Origin: Lithodes maja
Lineage: Eukaryota > Arthropoda > Malacostraca > Decapoda > Lithodidae
NCBI GenBank assembly: GCA_037953745.1
Contig: JBAKBP010007687.1
Span: 1-64,000 of the forward strand
DNA: 64,000 nt
Direction of reading: 5' to 3'
The translations under genes and the position numbers were made by a program. Positions 33,484 to 44,421 of this stretch are shown one piece after another. Position 1 is the first letter of the stretch. Each line of letters begins with the position of its first letter. Below the pieces are notes generated by a model. It was not told the DNA's origin. It saw only the letters and a program-made list of their open reading frames with translations, and searched no databases.

Positions 33484-33752
33484 AGTTATATGATTTGTAA
33501 ACGTTTTATATACAATTTATTGTGTCTTTTTTCACTGATTTATATATTTCTATAGGTTCTAATCATATGAATGTCACTTGGTATATACATATGTGTCACT
33601 TTCACATATTATTATGGTGGAATTGTATTTGTATCAATTTTCTCATAATACTTGACTTTTTTATTATAATACATTGGTTTTCTTCCACTTTTTGCCTATA
33701 TATAATTATAGTGTACATATTGTCATTTTATTTGGCAATTTCAGTATGATTA

Positions 33753-36659
33753 TTAGAACTCCTGCTTGGTGTGGTAAGCAGCGAAGCACCCTACAGCACA
33801 GAGTGCCACCATGCACTCCACACACTCCGTGGTTGACTTTTTACCTGGGTGCGGCCTCACCCTGCTGTGGTAGCAGACATGGCACCGCTTCTGATTTGTT
33901 CTTCCTGCTGCATTCTGAGGAAAGTAACCAAGCTGGTGCCTAAGCAGGTATGGAGCAGACTGCAAGCGGTCGATAACGGCGGGCCCAGGATGTGCCACTG
34001 CCCTCTGTGGCGTAGCATACTTCTCCAGGAGCCCCGTCAACACCTGCTTTTGGAACCTCCGCAGGCTATTGAACTTCAGGGGTGGGTTCTCATTCCGAAG
34101 CCTGTATATATTATAGGCATTCAGAATTGACATGTCCACCATATGCAGAAAGAACTTTTTGTACCATCTGCACGAGGTACGCAGGCAGTCAATGAAGCCT
34201 ATCTGCATGTCGGACTTGTCCACCAGCCTCATGTTGACATTGTAGTCCAGGACAGTATCGGGCTTGGTCACCCTGGCCTGGGTGCGGCGATCCACCTTGC
34301 CAGTCTCCACCATTTCCCCCTTGTGGATGGTGGTCAGGAGGTTGACCTTCCGCTGGTCGTGCCAGTGGATAGCCAGAATGGGCCCCGACTTCTTCCTGAA
34401 GACATCACCTTTTTTGGTCTTTGCAGGGAAAGTTGGCATGCCCTTCCTTTTCCCTCGTACTGTGCCTACAGTCCCTGTCTTGCGCTCATGCAGGTACTGT
34501 GAGAGAGTGGGGGACATGTAATAGTTGTCCGTGTAGAGGACGTGATTCTTATGGAAGTAGCGGTCCATCATGGCTTGCACCACTGCTCCGCCAAATCCAA
34601 TGAGGGGGTCCACAAGCACGTCCCCTTCCTTCCCGCTGTACACCAGGAAGTCCAGGACATAGCCAGTTGTGCAGTCGCACAGCACAAAGAATTTTATGCC
34701 AAAGCGATGTCTTTTGGAGGGGATGTACTGCCGGAAGCTGAGTTTTCCCCGGAACAGCACAAGAGACTCGTCAATGACGACCTTGCGGAAGGGCTTGAAG
34801 TAGGAGGTGAAGCGGTCTCGCATCATCTCATACAACGTCCTAATCTTCCACAGCTTGTCTGGGCGGTGGACGTCGGTGTTGGTGACAAGATGGAGCGCTG
34901 CGAGGATATCAAGGTACCGGTCGCGAGCCATATATTTCCCGAAGGCAGGGGTTGAAATCAGATCATTGGTGATCCAATAGTCAGGCAACCTATGCTTCCT
35001 GACATGAGGCATTAGCATGGTGAGTGCCAGGAACACCATGAATTCTTGAGGAGTCACTGGGGTCCACTTCCTCATATGGCCCTTGGTCACCTTGCCCAAA
35101 AAGTGTACCTGGAATTGGTGCTGCTTGTTTGTCTCTTTGACAACATAGCCTACCACCTCCTCATCAAAGAATGCCTCAAATAGTTCGTGTGGTGGAGCAT
35201 TGGGGCCTGCAGGAAAATTGGGGGTAATGCCTGAACCCTCCAGTGCCTCATCAAAAGCTGGCACATCAGGGTTGTATCCATCCCCATCAACTACGTCTTG
35301 CCATTGAAAAACGTAGAATGGGTCTTGTCTACGCTGACGAGGAGCTCCAACTGGTAGCCCAGTACGCCCACGGCCAACTCGGGAGGCGCGCGCCCTAGGG
35401 CGGCGGCGAGGGTGTCGGTCAGGGCGGCGGCCAGGGCGGCGGGCAGAAAGACGGGCAGCACGAAGCCGGGCCAAGCGGGTGGGTCGAGGGTCGTCGATGT
35501 CCATATAGTCATCGTCATCGTCAGAGTGGTCATCTTGCCCTGACGGTGGACCTATGTAATCATGGCCAGAGTCTTCAGAGCGGTGCCCTTCATCATCAGT
35601 GGCCCCCACATAATCTGGCGGGGAACCAGTGATGCGTGGGCGGCGTGCGGGTGGGCGAGGTGGGGAAGGAGTGACAGGTGAGGCTGTGTCCTCCAGAGGT
35701 CCCGGGCTCCTTGGCCTGCGACGAGTCACAGAAAGCAATGATTCAGTTTCACTAGGCCCAGGTATTGGTGATGCGACCTCAAATACTTCTGCAGGAAGAC
35801 ATGTTGAAGGCGGGAGAGGTGGGGAGGACCGTGGGGAAAGTTGCGGGGACGTATGGCTGGGGCCGGCAGGGGTGGACGCCGCCGCGGGAGCCTCAAACAA
35901 AACTCTCTTACTTTTCTTCATTTTCTTGGTATATTTTCTACCTTTCCCCTTTTCGGCAGCAGTATGTCTCCTGTCGGGGGACCTAGGAGGCAAATAGGCC
36001 GAAAGTGGGGGGTCCTCAACCCTTGGCAATGGTGGGGGTGGTGGGGAAGAATGCGGGGCATCCGGGTCATCTTGGGTGGCGTGGGTAGATAAGGGAGACA
36101 ATGGCGGTCGAGAAGGGTCACCACGCTGACCCTCACTCACAGCCTCATCCTCACCAACTATTTTAGCTTGTTCCCTAGCTGCCGCGGCCGCCTTTTCAAG
36201 TATTTTTAACTTGTAGAAATGGAGCTTGAAAGGCGATTTACCTGGGGAAGGGCTTGGAGTCGTGTCACTTATGCGAAATTTTGTTTGTGACCTTGAACTC
36301 TCCCACTCACTCACTCTCGCAAGTTCACTTTCTTGAGGTAAACCAGCTTCCTCAACAACTGGTACATCACCTTCATCACTCTCATCACTCTCAAATTCTT
36401 TCGCAAATCCCAGGAATTGTTCTTTATCACTCTCATGGCCATAATCACTCGACTTATAATTACTCGAGTGGTCACTCACTTCTTCATCAATCTTATGCTT
36501 GGCATCAGCTTTCTCATAAAGTCTCAAAGTCGTCTCAATACCTCCGGGAGATAACACATTTAGGCGATGGCGTCGGGGTAAGGCACGACGCACTATCAAG
36601 GGCGTCGTAGGAAGCACGATGTCGGACACGGCGGAATCACTATTTGGTGTACTGTCCAT
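33753..36659 (-). CDS. piggyBac transposase, 968 residues, intact
   Basis: Cuts and pastes DNA at TTAA in the nucleus. The transposase core begins near residue 490 (PHELFEAFFDEEVVGYV) and contains the catalytic acids Asp 630 (VVIDESLVLFRG), Asp 711 (VLYTDNYY) and Asp 814 with Asp 817 (RLVDKSD). A C-terminal cysteine-rich domain has CHVCYHS, CVEC and C-x3-C spacing like the family's RING/PHD-type finger. Typical piggyBac transposases are ~500-620 residues; here ~490 extra N-terminal residues are acidic, Pro/Ser-rich and end in DDDDDYMDIDD and an Arg-rich stretch (~395-433, HPRRRPRARASR) that could be a nuclear signal or DNA-contact region. Met at 36659 is the first in frame, 194 bases from the element end. 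No stops or shifts, so it is possibly active. GC-rich 5' part in an AT-rich setting. Confidence 0.92.
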   Translation of the reverse strand: MDSTPNSDSAVSDIVLPTTPLIVRRALPRRHRLNVLSPGGIETTLRLYEKADAKHKIDEEVSDHSSNYKSSDYGHESDKEQFLGFAKEFESDESDEGDVPVVEEAGLPQESELARVSEWESSRSQTKFRISDTTPSPSPGKSPFKLHFYKLKILEKAAAAAREQAKIVGEDEAVSEGQRGDPSRPPLSPLSTHATQDDPDAPHSSPPPPPLPRVEDPPLSAYLPPRSPDRRHTAAEKGKGRKYTKKMKKSKRVLFEAPAAASTPAGPSHTSPQLSPRSSPPLPPSTCLPAEVFEVASPIPGPSETESLLSVTRRRPRSPGPLEDTASPVTPSPPRPPARRPRITGSPPDYVGATDDEGHRSEDSGHDYIGPPSGQDDHSDDDDDYMDIDDPRPTRLARLRAARLSARRPGRRPDRHPRRRPRARASRVGRGRTGLPVGAPRQRRQDPFYVFQWQDVVDGDGYNPDVPAFDEALEGSGITPNFPAGPNAPPHELFEAFFDEEVVGYVVKETNKQHQFQVHFLGKVTKGHMRKWTPVTPQEFMVFLALTMLMPHVRKHRLPDYWITNDLISTPAFGKYMARDRYLDILAALHLVTNTDVHRPDKLWKIRTLYEMMRDRFTSYFKPFRKVVIDESLVLFRGKLSFRQYIPSKRHRFGIKFFVLCDCTTGYVLDFLVYSGKEGDVLVDPLIGFGGAVVQAMMDRYFHKNHVLYTDNYYMSPTLSQYLHERKTGTVGTVRGKRKGMPTFPAKTKKGDVFRKKSGPILAIHWHDQRKVNLLTTIHKGEMVETGKVDRRTQARVTKPDTVLDYNVNMRLVDKSDMQIGFIDCLRTSCRWYKKFFLHMVDMSILNAYNIYRLRNENPPLKFNSLRRFQKQVLTGLLEKYATPQRAVAHPGPAVIDRLQSAPYLLRHQLGYFPQNAAGRTNQKRCHVCYHSRVRPHPGKKSTTECVECMVALCAVGCFAAYHTKQEF

Positions 36660-36856
36660 GATGGCGTCGGGGTAGATACTGTTGTTGTGGCGTCGTTGAC
36701 GCCGGGTGGCGCCACCTACCGCCCAATCATCACAAAATGTGCGCGCGGCTTTCGAAAATCAAGCACGAAAGCAAGGGGCGTACATGAGGCCATCCGGGTT
36801 GCGCGGGCCGAGTATGTTATGGGCGTATATGAGGTCATCCGGGTTGGAGGGGTTAA

Positions 36857-38147
36857 GTTCGTAGTTTAAATTGTGTAAATTATAATGAGAATCTTATATT
36901 CACGTCAACGATCGTAGATCGTATGTAATAATAACGAAACGAGCCGAGGAATTCAGATGTAAAGTTTGCGTATAATTATGAATGAACTATAGAATAAATC
37001 TTTTAATTACACTGGAGAACAAATTATAATTAACTAAACGAAGTTAGTCAACGAATGCTCCGGAAACGCTTATAATTATTAGCGTAAAAGGACAATTAAC
37101 ATAATGTTAATTATCAAAAGATATTGGGCGCATACGACGAAGTTATGCTAAAGAAATACTTATTTCAGTATTCTTAAGAGGTCTGAACGAGTTAACAGTC
37201 TTTTAATGAACATACACTAGAGTACGAAGCGTAGGGTAAATGATGTGGAATTGAGTAACAGAATCTAGGCAATGTGTGGAATTCCTGAGCATGAAGAATC
37301 AAAATTACTTACATCAGTAATCAAATGAATGTTAATACGAATTCATAAAATAATTACAAAGGTGATTATATATTTTATGTAAGGTTCAGAAGGATTAACA
37401 CAGTACGCAATCAAAGATCTTAGGCACACATCTCAGAGTAAATTAGCACAACACGGTTCACATATTTCACCTATACCTCGACAACAATAACACAACGAAA
37501 AATACACAGGGACACTTAGGGTAATGTTTGGAGGGCAGGGGAAGAGAGTACAGGTGTGGCCAACATAGATCGTGGGTCCATGGAGCAGCACTTCAGGGGT
37601 GTATGGCGTTACTCGAGCAGTACTTCAGGGTCCAGACTTCAGGTAGGTACGGTGTCACTCGAGCAGGACTTCAGGGGTACTTTAGGCAAGTACACTCTCC
37701 AGGCAGGGTAGGGGCAGGCTAGTACAAGCTACAACCTTGATTAGCTACTCTGTTCCTTAGGTAGGTTTAGAATAGTATCGTAGTGTGGTTTGCATACTCC
37801 TCTACAGTTTCTTAGAGGTAATATTCGGCTTTATTGGTGACTCTCGTTTACGGGGGTTCAAGGTCATAGGGATATAGGGCAATGGGTTGTGATTAAGTTG
37901 TGAGGTAAATACTTATCGTAGACATACATAATAGCTGTTTATATTGGTACATACAGAATAGGTAGTTTATTAATTACATAGGTGTTTGTTACTTAGCCTA
38001 ATAATGGAGAAATCTTATGTGTACGGAATCGTCCATAAGCTAAACTCTTAGACAAACGTTATTTCAGCTCGCCAATGAGTTATTCTTCGTAGAGGGTTAT
38101 GATATCTCCCGGTTTGTCATAATCTGTCCTCCTGTCTATATCCATTT
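36857..38147. other. Intergenic stretch between piggyBac and element B
   Basis: No gene recognised. Around 37540-37720 a short degenerate repeat containing GAGCAG(C/T)ACTTCAGGG(G/T) recurs three to four times. The ATTT at 38144-38147 is the left target duplication of element B. Confidence 0.5.
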
Positions 38148-39996
38148 TGTTACGACCGGGCACTCGGGTACACTAGGGCTCTTACACAGGACTCGAGTAT
38201 GGCTCGCTGCCACAACGGAAACACACGATCCCAACCCCAGAGTACTGCCAGCCGAACAAAAAACGCCACTACCCTCCAGAGTTCTATCTGCTATAACGGG
38301 GTATACAAGAACTCGGTACTAGCGTTTCACACAACAGACTAATAGCAAGACGGGAGTTATCTAGTCTGGTCAACAATCAAACAAAGAAGAAAGTACTACA
38401 ACACTAAAGAATAGTGTTGGCCGAAGCCGAAGTAATCCACCCTTGAACTAAGAACTTAAGAAGTCCTCCACCCTCTACTTCGGATCGGCACTATTACGTT
38501 ACGTTAAACAATAGTCCTCGAGCATCAAGCAAGGAATCTTCTGATAAGTTAGATGCTTCTCGAATACTCATAAGAAGTAAGTATCGGATTTTGAACAGCA
38601 ATTTAATGAATAACTCACTGGTAATTAAAGGCTTTAAATTGACATAAGAAGAATTATAAGAATAAGCAATAGGATATGGCAAACATTAAGAAGAAGTACT
38701 CCGACAATGCACTGGCAATAGCCTACTAAGATTGTGCTCGTGGGCCACTAATCTCTGAAGTAGCTAAGCGTGCCACACATGAAATCAATAGTGCTTAAAC
38801 AATAATATACATAAGGAGAAGCTTCAATACTATACTGTATCTGCTGGTCGAGCAAAGTCTAGCTGGGATATCTAAGGTTAAGAGACAATGGCTGAGCAAG
38901 CGGCTCGTAGCCTAGCGAGGTCCTTAAGACTGTGCGGCCAAATTACGGTAATTGACGGGATGCTCTCTTGAGAGATCCAGATCACTAGTATCTGGTTCTC
39001 TCCTGGCGATCCTCTCAAAGTCAAGCAAATGAGATAGCACAGTGTTGGGTGGCACAGGCAAAAGCCCTCACTCGCAACACAGTGCTAAACTCCCACGGTA
39101 CACAGTCAGAAAGACCACCTAGGCGTTCCACGTCTCCGTTGCAATTGTACTGGTTCAACCGCAACCTAGTACTCATAGGAAATCACAACTCAGAAACCCT
39201 ATCCCAGTCTAGCATTGCCTAAACCAGCAGAAAACAGGAACATGAATAATCGCACACAGGGAAATGCATATACGAGTGCAACAAACATCAATCAATCCTA
39301 TTCTAGTTAACCCTTCCAAAAATAGGCTATCTAACAGGCACTTATCTCGTGAGAACTCAAGCGATAATACTTTGGCTGACTAAATCTGCACCAAAGGGGT
39401 CATTGAGGTTATAAAGGGTCGAGAAGGGAAGAAGATAGGCTGTTCAGAGAGTAGAGAAAGTTCACATCAGTCGGAAGAATATCGATAGTTGCAAGGGATA
39501 TGAGAGGTCGCTTTGCCTGATGAGTTCTGAAGCATGGTGGCAAAAACCTCTCTTTTTATACTCGGCCCTCTAGCGGCATATCTCAAACTACTTAAGGACC
39601 GCCCACTGGCAATCATGACGTCATATACTCTCTCAATCTGGGATTGACAAAGAACTTCCCACGCGCTGAAAGGGAGGAAGGGAGGAGGAAGGAGGGAATT
39701 AGGCCTACCGGCCCGCGTGGCGTACTCACTAATCCCACGCCACGTAATATCTCTCCTCTCATCATTACATACAAGTCCCACACACAATACTTATATCTAA
39801 TGATATAAAATAGAACTCGTTGACTTAGAAGAAAACAAAATACATAATGATAATACTTATAGTACAACGGTTCACATAAACTGAGTTAGGAAACTCTACA
39901 CAGACTACAGCCAAAGTTCCTGCCCTGACGATCCTAGCGAGAGTGGGGCCTGACTGGGCGTTCTGTACAGCATGCTCATACTCGACATGCGTCACA
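38148..39996 (-). repeat. Left (3') LTR of element B
   Basis: Matches 44436-46284 base for base in the segments compared. It begins TGTTACGACCGGGC and ends GCGTCACA. The minus strand carries TATAAAAAG (39552-39560). No ORF of note. TGTTACG as the inner LTR edge is shared with elements A and G, suggesting that the three are related. Confidence 0.95.
39552..39560 (-). promoter_or_regulatory. Likely TATA box in the left LTR of B
   Basis: The minus strand reads TATAAAAAG, preceded by GGCCGAG. The functional copy for element RNA would be the one in the 5' LTR at 45840-45848. Confidence 0.5.
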
Positions 39997-40651
39997 CCTC
40001 CCCCAAGATTTTACTTGCTCAACCCTGAGCTAAAATCTGATATACAGAACCCCATCAAACCCCTCACACCCAGCGACCGCATGGCACTAAAACAACGCTG
40101 AGTTTATCACTAAAACACATCTTATAAAAAAAAAATTCACATTTCATAACTCCTCCCAACAATAGTAAAAGACACAATATCATGCTCCCAGAGCGAGCTT
40201 ACAGCAGCTCAGCCGTTTGATAGTTCGTGGACTACTCAAACCTTATAGGCTATGACAAACTTATACAATTATCTTCATCAAAAAGAAAGAGTTTTTATAT
40301 GATTTTTATATTTTAATATGTTTTTTCCCGGCTGCACTATAAGGGCAGCCTATTTTCTTCTATACCAAACGCTCAACAATCCTGCTTTACGACCCAATAC
40401 GCTGGGCTACAACCGCGAGCCAACAAGCACCAAGCGCAAAATACTACTCAAACCAAAGCAGGAGGCTACCCGTGTGTCAATTTACCCAGGATCATATACC
40501 CCTGAACGACCACATGCAACCTCGTTGTCACAACCGGCAATATGGCTTATGTCCAGGTTATATACCAATAACCTTAGTGACTACCTGGTCAGCCTCATAT
40601 TCCGATTGTGAAACGGGTCCAAGATCTTGAGAGGGTAATGATCTGGGTAAA
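39997..40651 (-). pseudogene. Element B 3' region: polypurine tract and RNase H remnant
   Basis: Right beside the LTR the minus strand reads TTGGGGGAGG, the polypurine tract (39997-40007). At about 40525-40563 the minus strand reads LDISHIAGCDNEVA, a decayed version of the end of RNase H. At about 40340 IEENRLPL matches VEENRLSL in element A. Stops are frequent, so this part is not translated. Confidence 0.55.
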
Positions 40652-43600
40652 CTACACCGACCGGACCATAGGCTGGAACATAGATCTCGAAATGCCCCAG
40701 CGCATCATTGTCCTTTCACTTTCATTCATCAGGCTCTGACACGTTGCTGGTGCATTCTTAAGTCCGTCAGGCACAACATTGCACTGGTAGGTACTCCCGT
40801 CCACAACAAAACCACATACCTCTTTAGCACGCTCGGACAAAGTTACAAGCAACGACCACTCACGACATTCCTTATCCCTCAGATCCTTCGTCCACACGTA
40901 ATCCAGCTCTGCTTGCACCATAGGCTGTCGAGCAGGATTTATACGGCAGGGAATTAAACTGAGCCTTGCACTATCTCCAGCCTGCATGTCGGATTCTACC
41001 CCGTACCTCAGGCCTGGAGAAGCAACAAACATGCGAAAGTACTGCCATAGCCTAGTAAATAACTGCCTTGCACTGTCTCCACGAACAACATGCCTTGTGC
41101 CCTCCCACAACCCAGCCGAGACCGCAGCTTCTAACCTGTAGTCTCCCTCCTTCTCCACCTTCGTCCCTAGAACAGCCAGGTCATGAGAGGGACAATCAGT
41201 ACCACCCGTGCAGTCACTCCCACAGTTCATTATTGCTAAGGCTTCCCCGCCGATACCGTACATGCGCACCCCCGCATTCCTTGTGACGACATCTGCCTGC
41301 GCAGCATCACCGCTTTCAGCGACATGGCCAGATACAGTCGGTCTATGGTAGGGCTGTTGCATTAGACTAGAGCAGCATTGGGAGGCTATGCGACGACCGG
41401 GCACTGCGATACCACAGCCGACCTTACCAATCTGCTCAATGTCCTCCTTTTGACCACCACCCTTGGCAGCCATGGGTCGACCCTGACCTGGCAACCATGC
41501 CAAGGCCTCGTCGCCCACCTTAAACCACCGAAACAACGAGGCTAACGGTCTTTTAACAGTCACATGACCTGCCTGCGGAACATCTCGCACCGCCCGAGTT
41601 GTGAGACTCAGGGGCTCGGCACGACCAGTGGGGTATGAACCGAGCTGGTGCTGGAGTGCTGCACACTGCTGCTCAGGCAGGTGCTCTAGCACTTCCACAG
41701 CCACCAGACTCGTGTCCCCCGCCCACTGCTTCGCCGAGACATGACAATCCCTACTCTCCTCCACCTGTGCCCTACTGCCCCCCTCTCCTTCTCCACCTTG
41801 GCCGCGGCAGACCAACGCAGGGACAGTAGGCTGCTCAGGTGGTTGCCTCACAAACTCCTCCACCAGGTTCACATGACATGCTTCCCCGTCCTCGTGTTTA
41901 ATCTCGACAGCACCATTACCACACTTCTGAACTTCCGGATCCTCCAACTGAGCAACCCTTTTTTCTCTCTGTGTGTAACGTTGCTGCCTCTGAGTCTCTT
42001 CCGGCCCTACCTCCTCACTAGCTGTGACAGGTCCTGGGGCCTCTCCAGACTCTAACATAGGTGCTAATACTGAATCAACCAGGAGAGCCGCCGAGTCAAA
42101 ACTCTTAAAACCAACTCCAGCTTTAGCCTCCTCCTGTTGATCGTTCCTCTGCTGGTCGGAAGACGGAGGACTAGGCTGTGACACTTTAGCTGCCTGAGCT
42201 CGGGTGACAGCACACGCCATGGGTTGTGCCTGGCACCGCTCGACACACTCTTGCTCTTCCCTACTCACGTCGGCCGGCCTCTCGGCAACGACTAAGGGTA
42301 GAACCTCAGAAGCGGGCATTGCAAAGTCGTTGCCGAGAAGAAGGTCGACGCCCTCCACTGGCAGTTTCTCCACAATCCCGACATCCAATTCACGTGTCAC
42401 ACCATCCACCTCCAACTCCAACCGCACCAGCGGGTATGACCGAGTTGCATTAATACCCTGCACCACTACCACCCGAGCCGCATTTATAGGGTAGCCAGTC
42501 AAATTGTTCATCAGAGTCTGGGAAGCACCTGTATCACGCAAGACCTCTACTCCATGCTTGCGCCCCGCCCACATCACGCAACCCCGTCCTCTATGGTCGC
42601 AAAAAACATCCTGAGCAGGGTTCGAGCCTCCCAGGTGCTTCTGCATTGGCTGTGCCTCAGCCTCTGACGAACTGCCCCGGGCAAACTCAGAAGACTTCGG
42701 AGACACACCAATGTTGCAGGCCAAAGACACAGCTGCTGTAGGTGGTTTGCTAGGACAGACTCTTGCAAAGTGCCCCTTTTCATGACAAAGATAACACTCC
42801 AACTCCCCTCTGGGCTTCCCTTGGTACTGGGAAGGGCCCGGCTCCTTCTTAAATGGGACGGTGCTAGTCTTGTGGTCAGTCTTGGTATCATAGCTCTTGT
42901 ACTTGTTTGCATAATGTATATCACTAACTCGGGGGGGTGGGGTGTCACGCCCCTTGTTACCTGCCTCACTACGCTGGGCAGACCCGCACCCACGAATTAA
43001 TGATAGCCGGAGGTCAGCCATCTCAGCTGCCTCCTGTAGAGTTTTAGGGTTCTTTTCTTTAATAGTTAAAGTCATATCTGCACCAGTACACTTATAAAAC
43101 TGCTCGAGCAGAAACAGCTCAGTCAACTGTTCGGCCGTCTCAGCTTTCTCAGAACGTGTCCAGTTAGCAAGTGCATCTTTTAAGTCCCGGGCATGTTCAA
43201 GAAAGGTCGCCTCCCTAGTCTTCGTAACACCCCGAAACTTCAATCGATATGTTTCTGGTTGCAACTCGTATGCCCGTAGGACAGCTCTCTTCAATTCTGG
43301 GTAGTCAATGCAAGACTCTAAAGGCAGTGCATCATAAGCCTTCAGACCCTTACCCGTAAGTCTGGAGGAGACTAGAGCTGCCCACTTCTCTTCAGGCCAA
43401 TTATGCTCCCTACACTTCTTCTCAAAACGATTAAAAAATTCTGTGACTTCAGTTTCACTAAATGCCGGCACCAACTTGACTAAGTGGGACAAGGACTGTT
43501 CTCTTACTTGGCCCTCCCGGCCCATCCGAATCCCTGTCGACTCTGCACGAGTCTTATCTAAGTCTATCTGAGCACAATATTTCTCGGAGTCGTATCTAAG

Positions 43601-44233
43601 CTCAGCCTCGTGCCTCCTGACCTCAATCTCATGCCTCCTAGTCTCATTCTCCTGCCTCCTAGACTCAGCCTCAATCTCCTGCTTCCTAGCCTCATTCTTC
43701 GCCTCAATCTCCTGCTTCCTAGCCTCATTCTCCATTTTAGCAAGCTCGAGTTTAAATATCATCTCAGGAGACAGGCCGGAAGAGGGAGCTGCCACTACTG
43801 AAGGAGGGGGGGCAAGAACTGGGGAACCACCATACGCACCGCCCGAGGGCACTCCAATCTTCCAATGCTCATCCCTCTGTGGGAGAGTGCTAACCTCCGG
43901 CAACTGAGTGGACGGCACTGTGGGAGTCGAGTGAGAGGGGATCTGGGGAGGAACCCCCCCAAACGCCCTCTCCTCCGAAACCCCATGTCGCCCACGCAAC
44001 ACCCAGGAAATCAGCTCCCCCTTGGACATCCCTCCTACATTGGATAGACCCAAAACCTTGGCTATCAGGTGCAAGCCATAAACATTCACCCCAGTCAGCC
44101 TCTCCTCCGTCACGTGGTACTGCTTACTCACAAAAAGTCTAGCATCCTCCTCACTAGTTACTAACGGCACCTCCTCACATAGCATCTCTCGCTCCTCGTC
44201 AGTACTAGGGCCCGACATACTGAAGTTCACCAA
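40652..44233 (-). CDS. gag: Element B gag-protease-rearranged pol ORF, 1193 codons
   Basis: A single open frame. Residues ~1-100: N-terminal domain with LIAKVLGLSNVGGMSKGEL. ~160-244: Glu/Arg/Lys coiled coil built on ARKQEIEA repeats. ~250-430: capsid with a SCAN-like second half (AYELQPETYRLKFRGV, LFLLEQFYKCTGADM, LQEAAEMADLRLSLI). 480-493: CCHC knuckle CYLCHEKGHFARVC. Protease: catalytic Asp 567 in LRDTGASQT, then VDLLLGNDFA. Thereafter pol pieces out of order: CHVNLVEEFVRQP (~787), LEHLPEQQ, FKVGDEALAWLPGQG (~903), PCRINPARQPMVQAELD (~1097), then CREWSLLVTL joined directly to SERAKEVCGFVV and YQCNVVPDGLKNAPATCQSL (~1150-1172). No YxDD, no integrase DDE. The Met at 44233 opens the frame ~200 bases after the LTR. 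Confidence 0.85.
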   Translation of the reverse strand: MVNFSMSGPSTDEEREMLCEEVPLVTSEEDARLFVSKQYHVTEERLTGVNVYGLHLIAKVLGLSNVGGMSKGELISWVLRGRHGVSEERAFGGVPPQIPSHSTPTVPSTQLPEVSTLPQRDEHWKIGVPSGGAYGGSPVLAPPPSVVAAPSSGLSPEMIFKLELAKMENEARKQEIEAKNEARKQEIEAESRRQENETRRHEIEVRRHEAELRYDSEKYCAQIDLDKTRAESTGIRMGREGQVREQSLSHLVKLVPAFSETEVTEFFNRFEKKCREHNWPEEKWAALVSSRLTGKGLKAYDALPLESCIDYPELKRAVLRAYELQPETYRLKFRGVTKTREATFLEHARDLKDALANWTRSEKAETAEQLTELFLLEQFYKCTGADMTLTIKEKNPKTLQEAAEMADLRLSLIRGCGSAQRSEAGNKGRDTPPPRVSDIHYANKYKSYDTKTDHKTSTVPFKKEPGPSQYQGKPRGELECYLCHEKGHFARVCPSKPPTAAVSLACNIGVSPKSSEFARGSSSEAEAQPMQKHLGGSNPAQDVFCDHRGRGCVMWAGRKHGVEVLRDTGASQTLMNNLTGYPINAARVVVVQGINATRSYPLVRLELEVDGVTRELDVGIVEKLPVEGVDLLLGNDFAMPASEVLPLVVAERPADVSREEQECVERCQAQPMACAVTRAQAAKVSQPSPPSSDQQRNDQQEEAKAGVGFKSFDSAALLVDSVLAPMLESGEAPGPVTASEEVGPEETQRQQRYTQREKRVAQLEDPEVQKCGNGAVEIKHEDGEACHVNLVEEFVRQPPEQPTVPALVCRGQGGEGEGGSRAQVEESRDCHVSAKQWAGDTSLVAVEVLEHLPEQQCAALQHQLGSYPTGRAEPLSLTTRAVRDVPQAGHVTVKRPLASLFRWFKVGDEALAWLPGQGRPMAAKGGGQKEDIEQIGKVGCGIAVPGRRIASQCCSSLMQQPYHRPTVSGHVAESGDAAQADVVTRNAGVRMYGIGGEALAIMNCGSDCTGGTDCPSHDLAVLGTKVEKEGDYRLEAAVSAGLWEGTRHVVRGDSARQLFTRLWQYFRMFVASPGLRYGVESDMQAGDSARLSLIPCRINPARQPMVQAELDYVWTKDLRDKECREWSLLVTLSERAKEVCGFVVDGSTYQCNVVPDGLKNAPATCQSLMNESERTMMRWGISRSMFQPMVRSV

Positions 44234-44421
44234 AAAATTCTCGAGACAAAAGTGTTAAACTCCCTTATGCAAGCACTAATTACTAAATTAACTGGAGTCT
44301 CTTAAATGCTCTCCTAATTGCCTTACAAAAAAAAAAAATATTCTTCAATATGTACGCTAAAGTACGAACAAACAAATGTTGTACAACTCTGCAAAAAATT
44401 ATACTGTTCACAAAATCCTAA

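Larger units (their letters stand above)
32736..36856 (-). mobile_element. Complete piggyBac element
   Basis: TTAA at 32736-32739 and 36853-36856. The left end is CCCTCCAGCCCCGG; the right end read inverted is CCCCTCCAACCCGG, a matching terminal repeat of ~14 bp with one indel. Near the right end ATGAGGCCATCCGGGTTG is repeated as ATGAGGTCATCCGGGTTG about 50 bases later, a subterminal repeat of the kind transposases bind. One long ORF on the minus strand fills the right two-thirds; about 1 kb of AT-rich sequence with a tandem duplication fills the left. The terminal repeats resemble, but do not equal, those of the family 1 MITE. Confidence 0.92.

Noticed and set aside
33753..36659. Domesticated host piggyBac-derived gene
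   Set aside because: It still sits between matching terminal repeats and TTAA duplications, as a transposon copy does; no introns or host context are seen.
38494..39867. Small frames inside the LTRs of element B that occur twice
   Set aside because: They are doubled only because the LTRs are duplicated; no codon or motif evidence for proteins.
41068..42494. Plus-strand frames opposite the element B ORF
   Set aside because: Antisense shadows of the gag-protease ORF; the same shadows appear opposite element A.
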